Origin: Leptospirillum sp.
GTDB lineage: Bacteria > Nitrospirota > Leptospirillia > Leptospirillales > Leptospirillaceae
Reading direction: 5' to 3'
Length of the DNA: 10,909 nucleotides
Assembly: GCA_027346125.1 (NCBI GenBank)
Contig: DAIEST010000150.1
Coordinates: 1 to 10,909, forward strand
In this document: piece after piece, positions 5,345 to 10,909 of the stretch
Numbering within the stretch: the first letter of the stretch is position 1
Layout: every line of letters starts with the position of its first letter
The notes under the pieces: generated by a model
Seen by the model: only the letters and a program-made list of their open reading frames with translations
What the model was told of the DNA's origin: nothing
Databases searched by the model: none
Program-made: the position numbers and the translations under genes

Positions 5345-6415
5345 ATGTTGGCTGACGAAAAGGATTCAAACCGTCAGAAATCATTGGATTTGGCTCTTTC
5401 CCAGATTGAAAAGCAGTTTGGAAAAGGTGCCATCATGCGTCTTGGAAAAGATCAAGTCATTCACGACGTGCCAGTTATTCCGTCGGGCTCCTTGTCGCTG
5501 GATATGGCACTGGGAATTGGCGGATATCCGCGTGGAAGAGTGATCGAAATCTATGGGCCGGAGTCCTCCGGAAAAACAACCCTGGCTCTTCATGCGATCA
5601 GTGAAGTGCACAAATTGGGCGGGGTTGCTGCATTTATCGATGCGGAACATGCTCTTGATGTGTCATATGCGAAACGTCTTGGAGTCCGGACGGAAGATCT
5701 GCTGATCGCACAGCCGGATACTGGTGAGCAGGCCTTGGAAATCACGGAAACCCTGGTCCGCTCGGGAAGCATTGACCTTGTTGTCGTGGATTCTGTCGCT
5801 GCACTGGTTCCCCGGGCGGAGCTTGAAGGGGATATGGGAGATGCTCATGTCGGTCTTCAGGCGCGACTGATGAGTCAGGCGCTCAGGAAGCTGACCTCGG
5901 CCATTTCGAAGTCCCATACGACTGTAATTTTCATCAACCAGATCCGGATGAAAATTGGGGTCATGTTTGGGAATCCTGAAACGACGACAGGTGGAAATGC
6001 CCTGAAGTTTTACGCATCGATCAGGCTGGATATCCGGAGAATTGAATCCATCAAGGAAGGTGACCAGGTTCTGGGCAACCGGATTCGTGTCAAGGTTGTC
6101 AAAAACAAGCTTGCCCCACCATTCCGGCAAGCCGAGTTCGATATTTCCTTCAACGAAGGTATTTCCACAATGGGGGAATTGATTGATCTCGGTGTGGAAC
6201 ATGGGATCCTGGAAAAATCCGGAGCCTGGTATTCGATCGGAAGCGAACGTCTGGGCCAGGGAAAAGAGTCCGTCAAGAACTATCTGAGAACTCATGCCGA
6301 AGCTTCCGGCCAGATTGAACAGCAAATACGGGCGAAGCTGAAGTCCGGAAGGCCGGATTCGGAGCCTGTCCCCCACACGGCTGCATCCAAGAAAGGTCGG
6401 GACAGTACGACATGA
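5345..6415 (+). CDS. recA: recombinase RecA
   Basis: RecA forms filaments on single-stranded DNA, drives strand exchange in homologous recombination, and triggers LexA-type self-cleavage. All core elements are present in 356 residues: Walker A GPESSGKTT at 71-79, catalytic E101 in FIDAEHALD, Walker B LVVVDS at 145-150, DNA-binding loop L1 around EGDMGDAHVGLQARLM at 161-176, and loop L2 from about 200 to 222 including GNPETTTGGNALKF. The C-terminal tail is basic and polar rather than acidic as in E. coli. The ATG at 5345 lies only 2 nt after AAGGGAGG. The next codon, TTG at 5348, would have a better 5-nt spacer and would give the common MADE-type N-terminus, so the true start may be one codon later. 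The stop overlaps the alaS start (ATGA), and recX, which often sits between them, is absent. Confidence 0.98.
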   Translation: MLADEKDSNRQKSLDLALSQIEKQFGKGAIMRLGKDQVIHDVPVIPSGSLSLDMALGIGGYPRGRVIEIYGPESSGKTTLALHAISEVHKLGGVAAFIDAEHALDVSYAKRLGVRTEDLLIAQPDTGEQALEITETLVRSGSIDLVVVDSVAALVPRAELEGDMGDAHVGLQARLMSQALRKLTSAISKSHTTVIFINQIRMKIGVMFGNPETTTGGNALKFYASIRLDIRRIESIKEGDQVLGNRIRVKVVKNKLAPPFRQAEFDISFNEGISTMGELIDLGVEHGILEKSGAWYSIGSERLGQGKESVKNYLRTHAEASGQIEQQIRAKLKSGRPDSEPVPHTAASKKGRDSTT

Positions 6416-9066
6416 ATTCCTGGGAACTGAGACAGAAATTTCTCCTATATTTCAATTCCCAGGGCCATGATGTCGTTCCGTCCTCTTCCCTGATCCCGGC
6501 AGGGGACCCCACACTTCTTTTTACCAACGCCGGAATGGTTCCATTCAAGGATATTTTCCTCGGAAATGAAAAATCATCGAGAACCCGTGCGGTTTCGATC
6601 CAGAAATGTGTCCGGGCCGGAGGAAAACATAACGATCTCGACCGTGTAGGATTCACGAGAAGACACCACACGTTCTTTGAGATGATGGGAAATTTTTCTT
6701 TCGGGGACTACTTCAAGGAACAGGCCATCTCTTTTGCCTGGGAGTTTTTGACGAAAGAGCTTGGGCTTGACCCGAAGGTCTTGTGGGTGACCGTCTATCG
6801 GGATGATGATGAGGCATCTGCTCTCTGGCAGTCCGTAGCCGGCGTTTCTCCGGATCGGATTGTGCGGCTGGGAGAAAAAGACAATTTCTGGCAAATGGGA
6901 GATACCGGCCCCTGTGGTCCTTGTTCGGAAATCCTGGTCGATCAGGGACCGCAATTTTCATGCGGTTCTTCCGACTGTCGGGTGGGTTGCGACTGCGACC
7001 GTTACCTTGAGATCTGGAACCTTGTATTCATGCAATTCAATCGGGATTCTGCAGGGATCCTGACCCCTCTCCCCCGACCCTCAATTGATACGGGAATGGG
7101 GTTGGAACGCTTGGCTGCTGTCGTGCAAGGGGCGTCAAGCAATTTTGAGACGGATCTTTTCCTTCCCCTGATCAAGACTGTTCAGAAGTCTTCAAAATTC
7201 GTCTATGAAAACGGAAACGGTTCCATGGACCATGCCTACCGTGTCGTGGCCGACCACCTGCGTTCTTCCGTATTTCTTTTGCACGAGGGAGTTGTGCCGT
7301 CCAATGAGGGCAGGGGACATGTCCTCCGCCGGATCATCCGGCGTTCGATCCTGTTTGGTGGAGAATTGGGACTTCCGTTCCCTTTCTTGCCAGATCTTGC
7401 TGTCTGTGTGGCAGAGATGATGAAGAGGCCTTATCCCGAACTCCAGTCTTCACTCCCCAGAATCCAGGAGGCCTTGAGGCAGGAGGAGAACCGTTTTCAC
7501 CAGACGCTGGAATCCGGGCTTCCCATCCTGAAGGGAATGCTCGCGGAACTGGAACGAAAACGAGAGAAGATATTTCCCGGAGAGATGCTCTTTCTGCTCC
7601 ATGACACGCATGGTTTTCCTCTCGACATTGTGGAAGACACCGCAAGGTCCCATGGAGTTTCTCTGGACTTCAAGGGCTTTGAAGGGAAAATGGAGGAGCA
7701 GCGGGAGAGGGGAAGAGCGTCATGGGTTGGAAAAAAAGATGATTTTTCACTGAAACCGGAACGGTTGTCTGAGCCGGTTCAGTTCATGGGGTATGAGCGC
7801 ACTTCCCTCCAGGGGACGGTGCTGTTTCTTTTGAATGGGAAAGAGGAAGTCTCGTCTGTTCATGAAGGCGATCAGGCGACTGTTGTCATTTCTCCAACGG
7901 TTTTTTATCCGGAAGGAGGGGGACAGGTTGGAGATGTTGGAGAACTGGTCGGTCCGTTCGGGTATATCCGGGTGGAAAACACGAAGAAACCTTATCCAGG
8001 CTGGATCTCTCTTTCTGGAACCGTCCGGTCCGGAGTCGTTCGGGTGGGGGAGACGGTTGATCAGCATGTGGATAAGGACGCACGCCATGCAGCTGAAAGA
8101 CACCATACCGGTACGCATCTTTTGCATGCCGCTCTGCGACAGGTATTGGGAGATCATGTCCGCCAGGCCGGGTCTCTTGTTTCACCCGACCGGCTGAGGT
8201 TTGATTTTACCTACCCGCAGGCGATTTCTTCCGATGATCTCGCATCAGTAGAAGAACTGGTCAATCGCTGGATCATTCTGAACACGCCGGTGGACGCGAG
8301 GGAGATGGAAAAGTCGCAGGCCATGGAACTTGGGGCTCTTGCATTTTTTGATGAAAAATACGGGGATCGTGTCAGGGTTGTACAGGTTCCGGGAACTTCT
8401 ATCGAGTTATGCGGTGGAACCCATGTCCATCACACCGGGGAACTCGGGGCATTTTATATTCTGCAGGAATCCGGCATTGCTGCCGGCGTTCGACGGATCG
8501 ATGCAGTGTCTGGACCATTAGCGTATCACCGCGCACTCGGTTGGCGTCGGGAACTGGAGAACCTTAAGGAAATGCTGGAATCCGGCTCTTCTTCATTGTC
8601 CCAGAAAGTGGGGGCTGTGTTAAAGGAGAATGCGCTTCTCCAGAAGGAAGTCCAGTCGTTGAAGGCCCGTTTGTTTTCTCTGGAAGAGCGAACAGCGAAA
8701 AAAGATTTTCTTGAACTGTCCGGACACCGATTGGTTATTTCACACATTGTGTCCGATGATCCAAAAGATTTGAGAAGTCGTCTGGATGTCATCAAGGAGG
8801 ACATTCCTTCGGGTGTGATTTTACTGATTGGAGAAACATCCGAAAAACTTGTTCTGCTCGGTTGGTGCAGCCAGGATGTGGCTGACGCGTTTCCTGTCTC
8901 AAACTGGGTCAGGTCGTTGGCAATGGAGATTGGCGGAAAAGGCGGTGGCAAGCCAACCTGGGCAGAGGGCGGAGGCATAAAACCTTCCAATGTGCAGGAA
9001 TTTTCCAAACGGGCAAAAGACCGCATGGAAGAGGCGTTCAGAACTGCCTTTGCCGGAACCCACTAA
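6412..9066 (+). CDS. alaS: alanyl-tRNA synthetase
   Basis: AlaRS charges tRNA-Ala and edits mischarged Ser and Gly. The length of 884 residues is normal for a full bacterial enzyme. The class II catalytic domain shows motif 1 around AGMVPFKDIFLG (40-51), motif 2 RRHHTFFEMMGNFSFGDYF (83-101) and motif 3 SIDTGMGLERLA (224-235). A C-x4-C-x3-C-x-C segment at 184-195 precedes RYLEIWNLVF, a variant seen in many bacteria. The editing domain has its four metal ligands: H565 and H569 in HTGTH, and C667 and H671 in CGGTH. A coiled-coil stretch (about 710-765) leads to the C-Ala domain, with the glycine-rich GGKGGGKP at 841-848. The gene starts inside the recA stop codon (4-bp overlap), so the two are co-transcribed and translation is probably coupled. 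Confidence 0.98.
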   Translation: MNSWELRQKFLLYFNSQGHDVVPSSSLIPAGDPTLLFTNAGMVPFKDIFLGNEKSSRTRAVSIQKCVRAGGKHNDLDRVGFTRRHHTFFEMMGNFSFGDYFKEQAISFAWEFLTKELGLDPKVLWVTVYRDDDEASALWQSVAGVSPDRIVRLGEKDNFWQMGDTGPCGPCSEILVDQGPQFSCGSSDCRVGCDCDRYLEIWNLVFMQFNRDSAGILTPLPRPSIDTGMGLERLAAVVQGASSNFETDLFLPLIKTVQKSSKFVYENGNGSMDHAYRVVADHLRSSVFLLHEGVVPSNEGRGHVLRRIIRRSILFGGELGLPFPFLPDLAVCVAEMMKRPYPELQSSLPRIQEALRQEENRFHQTLESGLPILKGMLAELERKREKIFPGEMLFLLHDTHGFPLDIVEDTARSHGVSLDFKGFEGKMEEQRERGRASWVGKKDDFSLKPERLSEPVQFMGYERTSLQGTVLFLLNGKEEVSSVHEGDQATVVISPTVFYPEGGGQVGDVGELVGPFGYIRVENTKKPYPGWISLSGTVRSGVVRVGETVDQHVDKDARHAAERHHTGTHLLHAALRQVLGDHVRQAGSLVSPDRLRFDFTYPQAISSDDLASVEELVNRWIILNTPVDAREMEKSQAMELGALAFFDEKYGDRVRVVQVPGTSIELCGGTHVHHTGELGAFYILQESGIAAGVRRIDAVSGPLAYHRALGWRRELENLKEMLESGSSSLSQKVGAVLKENALLQKEVQSLKARLFSLEERTAKKDFLELSGHRLVISHIVSDDPKDLRSRLDVIKEDIPSGVILLIGETSEKLVLLGWCSQDVADAFPVSNWVRSLAMEIGGKGGGKPTWAEGGGIKPSNVQEFSKRAKDRMEEAFRTAFAGTH

Positions 9067-9080
9067 CACAGGAGGGGACC

Positions 9081-9377
9081 ATGAAGCGTTGTATCGGAGA
9101 CGTTTTGAATGGAACCATCGGTTTTTTTGAGATGTGTAAAGACCGGTCAAGAGAATTTGTGGAGAAGGGCGAGCAGAACAAGGGGCCATTCGCCCGGGTT
9201 GTCCACGAAGTGCTCTCGAGCGAGTCAGAAGTTTCTCCCGGTGCCATCAAGTCATGGATCGGGAGAGGACTTCATGCCATGAATATTGCGACACTCGCGG
9301 ATCTTGAAGCATTGAGACAAGAGTGGGAACGTCGTTCTCACTCGCCGGGATCTTCGGAAAACCGGACATCGGGATAG
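9081..9377 (+). CDS. small hypothetical protein, mostly helical
   Basis: A 98-residue protein that I cannot assign. The start is well supported by AGGAGGGG at 9070-9077, one of the strongest ribosome binding sites in the window, and the gene follows alaS by 14 bp. The sequence is predicted helical: an N-terminal amphipathic part with FFEMCKDRSREF at about 15-26, and a heptad-like TLADLEALRQEW at 71-82, followed by a polar Ser-rich tail. The latter segment faintly resembles the C-terminal helix of phasin-superfamily proteins, but the match is too short to name it so. It has no signal peptide, no membrane segment and two cysteines (4 and 19). It probably belongs to the alaS-ruvX-mltG transcript. 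Confidence 0.8.
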   Translation: MKRCIGDVLNGTIGFFEMCKDRSREFVEKGEQNKGPFARVVHEVLSSESEVSPGAIKSWIGRGLHAMNIATLADLEALRQEWERRSHSPGSSENRTSG

Positions 9378-9391
9378 GCGAAACGTTTCCT

Positions 9392-9901
9392 GTGCCGGGA
9401 AAATGCATTGGTGACGACTATCCGTCTGTCTGGGCCGGTCCTCTGATCGGAATCGACTGGGGGGAGAGGCGCATCGGTATCGCCATTTCGGACAGTACGC
9501 TCCGGTTTGCGGAACGCCTTGCTGTTCTTGAATCCAGAAATTCCCTTTCCCGACCAATGCGTTTTCCCCATTCCACTGTGGACAAAATAAAAGCTATCCT
9601 GAAGGGCCACGACACGAAGGGGATTGTGTTTGGTGTTCCATGGTATCACGTGAGCGGTGATCTGAATCCGAAGTCTGAATTGTTTGTTTCTGCCGGAAGG
9701 TTCCTTGGTGGACAGCTCATGTTGCCTGTTTATTTCTGGGACGAGGGTTTTACGACGGATGAGGTTCGCAGTCGGAGGAGGGTTGAACGATCAAATCGGC
9801 AGGGATCATGGAAAACCTCATCGCCAATCGATGATTATGCAGCCGCGCTTGTGCTTCAGAGTTTTCTGGATGAATGTATAAGCTCTTCCATCAGGCATTA
9901 G
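9392..9901 (+). CDS. ruvX: YqgF/RuvX family nuclease (putative Holliday junction resolvase / pre-16S rRNA processing)
   Basis: An RNase H-like fold protein of the YqgF family, known in E. coli for maturation of the 16S rRNA 5' end and named as a putative Holliday junction resolvase. With the GTG at 9392 (169 aa) the first catalytic Asp is D22 in GIDWGERRIG, the glycine/proline loop is FGVP at 80-83, the second acid is E118 in WDEGFTT, and the third lies in IDDYAAALVLQSFLD (D147/D148). In the common DERLTT motif the Arg and Leu are here Gly and Phe. The start is uncertain: no strong ribosome binding site is seen, and a GTG at 9323 inside the preceding gene would add 23 residues with no family likeness. 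The stop is followed after 19 bp by mltG, a common neighbour. Confidence 0.9.
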   Translation: MPGKCIGDDYPSVWAGPLIGIDWGERRIGIAISDSTLRFAERLAVLESRNSLSRPMRFPHSTVDKIKAILKGHDTKGIVFGVPWYHVSGDLNPKSELFVSAGRFLGGQLMLPVYFWDEGFTTDEVRSRRRVERSNRQGSWKTSSPIDDYAAALVLQSFLDECISSSIRH

Positions 9902-9920
9902 GAGATACAGTGGGGCTCTC

Positions 9921-10909
9921 ATGGTGAATGGAAGCAGGTTGTCGGATTTTTTCAGAAGGATGAACCCGGTCCGGGTGATTTCGCTTGCATCTGTTTTTTT
10001 TCTGCTTGTTTTCCTGGGCTGGAATAATAGAGCTCTTTTCCATCGTCCTCCTTCCCTTTCCGCCTCTGTTTTATTGCATGTTCAGCCGGGATCCACTTTT
10101 CGTTCCGTGGTCTTCGAGCTGAATCGCCTTGGAATATCCCGATACCCGGAAACTCTTGTTTTCTGGGGAGATCTTCTTGGAATCGACACGAATATTCTTG
10201 CAGGAGTTTATGAAATCACTCCCGAGATGTCTCCGTTCCGGATCCTGATTGATCTCCATAATGGGCCAAAGTTCTTTTATCGGTTGACGATCCCTGAGGG
10301 ATTCACTTTGGAGCAGGTTGTCGGACGGATGGTGCGTCTGGGTATCGGATCCGAAGACCAGATTCTGGATTTAACCCGCAATCCCTCTTTCCTGTCATCG
10401 CTGGGAGTCCCTTCCGGGACACTGGAAGGGTATTTGTTTCCGGACACATACTATCTTCCCAAGATTGCAAGGCCTGAAGACGTTTTCCAGATGATGGTCT
10501 CCAGATTCTGGAGCGTGATGAATGTGCTTCGGGAGAAAGAACCGGATCCTCCGGGCATCACTGTTCAGGAGATCGTGACATTGGCTTCTATTGTCCAGAA
10601 AGAGACCGGAAACGCACGGGATATGCCGGTGGTCGCAGGAATTTTCATGAACAGGCTTTCGCACAGGATGAAACTCCAGAGCGACCCTACAGTCATTTAT
10701 GCGCTGAACGGGAGGAGAAAGCTTCATGCCAGGGATCTGGCGATTGATTCTCCTTACAACACCTACCGATATCCCGGTCTTCCCCCCACACCGATCTGCA
10801 ATCCTGGGAAAGATGCTCTTGTTGCCGTCTTGAATCCGACAAAAGTTCCTTACCTCTATTTTGTCTCGAATGGTCATGGTGGGCAGATTTATTCGGAAAC
10901 GCTGAAAGA
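9921..10909 (+). CDS. mltG: endolytic murein transglycosylase MltG (YceG-like), C-terminus cut by window edge
   Basis: MltG cleaves nascent glycan strands at the outer face of the inner membrane and so sets peptidoglycan chain length. The visible 329 residues hold a short cytoplasmic N-terminus, one membrane anchor at about 17-34, a LysM-like region (about 48-125), and the YceG catalytic domain. The catalytic-site segment LASIVQKETG is at 221-230, with the likely catalytic Glu at 228; the preceding position, often Glu, is Gln here, as in other homologues I recall. LQSDPTVIYAL (252-262), SPYNTYRYPGLPPTPICNPG (277-296) and YLYFVSNGHGG (311-321) are intact. Only a few tens of residues should be missing at the end. 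The ATG at 9921 has a modest GGGG ribosome binding site and gives the usual membrane-anchored start. Confidence 0.94.
   Translation, partial: MVNGSRLSDFFRRMNPVRVISLASVFFLLVFLGWNNRALFHRPPSLSASVLLHVQPGSTFRSVVFELNRLGISRYPETLVFWGDLLGIDTNILAGVYEITPEMSPFRILIDLHNGPKFFYRLTIPEGFTLEQVVGRMVRLGIGSEDQILDLTRNPSFLSSLGVPSGTLEGYLFPDTYYLPKIARPEDVFQMMVSRFWSVMNVLREKEPDPPGITVQEIVTLASIVQKETGNARDMPVVAGIFMNRLSHRMKLQSDPTVIYALNGRRKLHARDLAIDSPYNTYRYPGLPPTPICNPGKDALVAVLNPTKVPYLYFVSNGHGGQIYSETLK

Noticed and set aside
5663..6376. Long minus-strand open frame (237 codons) antisense to recA
   Set aside because: It lies wholly within the confidently identified recA and is a codon-usage shadow.
8526..9026. Long minus-strand open frame antisense to the alaS 3' end
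   Set aside because: It is a shadow of the AlaRS coiled-coil and C-Ala coding sequence and is Ser/Arg-rich as expected for antisense translation.

Overview
The window is a bacterial chromosome segment made mostly of conserved housekeeping genes plus a polyamine-biosynthesis cluster. It has roughly balanced base composition, GTG and TTG starts alongside ATG, and clear Shine-Dalgarno sequences in front of some genes. The gene set (class 1B speD, a Thermus/plant-ACL5-like aminopropyltransferase, pgpA, recA, alaS, ruvX/yqgF, mltG) fits a deep-branching Gram-negative. A Leptospirillum/Nitrospirota-type genome is my best guess. That is inference from protein flavour and gene order, not a database result.

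Left arm (1-3571), all on the minus strand. Read in the direction of transcription, a secreted protein of unknown function (3571-2945) ends in a strong hairpin terminator (2897-2931). A separate promoter (about 2742-2770) then starts a leader of about 330 nt that leads into speD (S-adenosylmethionine decarboxylase), speE (aminopropyltransferase) and an Orn/Lys/Arg-type PLP decarboxylase. The last of these runs off the left edge. The three spe genes overlap or nearly touch and together form a polyamine module: the PLP decarboxylase makes the primary amine, SpeD makes the aminopropyl donor, and SpeE joins them. The SpeE active-site segment resembles thermospermine synthase and Thermus triamine/agmatine aminopropyltransferase more than classical spermidine synthase.

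Centre (3572-4055). A divergent intergenic region of about 480 bp separates the two arms. I see no convincing gene in it, but it carries a perfect 9-bp inverted repeat.

Right arm (4056-10909), all on the plus strand and tightly packed: a cysteine-cluster protein (DUF3109/YkgJ-like), pgpA (phospholipid synthesis), recA, alaS (overlapping recA by 4 bp), a 98-residue protein with a good ribosome binding site, ruvX/yqgF, and mltG (peptidoglycan glycan-strand terminase, cut by the right edge). A CTG-N10-CAG palindrome lies just before recA.

I found no mobile element, CRISPR array, tRNA or rRNA. Nothing here looks like a wholly new multi-gene system. The points most worth following are the speD leader (possible small upstream ORF plus hairpin), the substrate type of SpeE, the recA-proximal palindrome and the unassigned small or secreted proteins.
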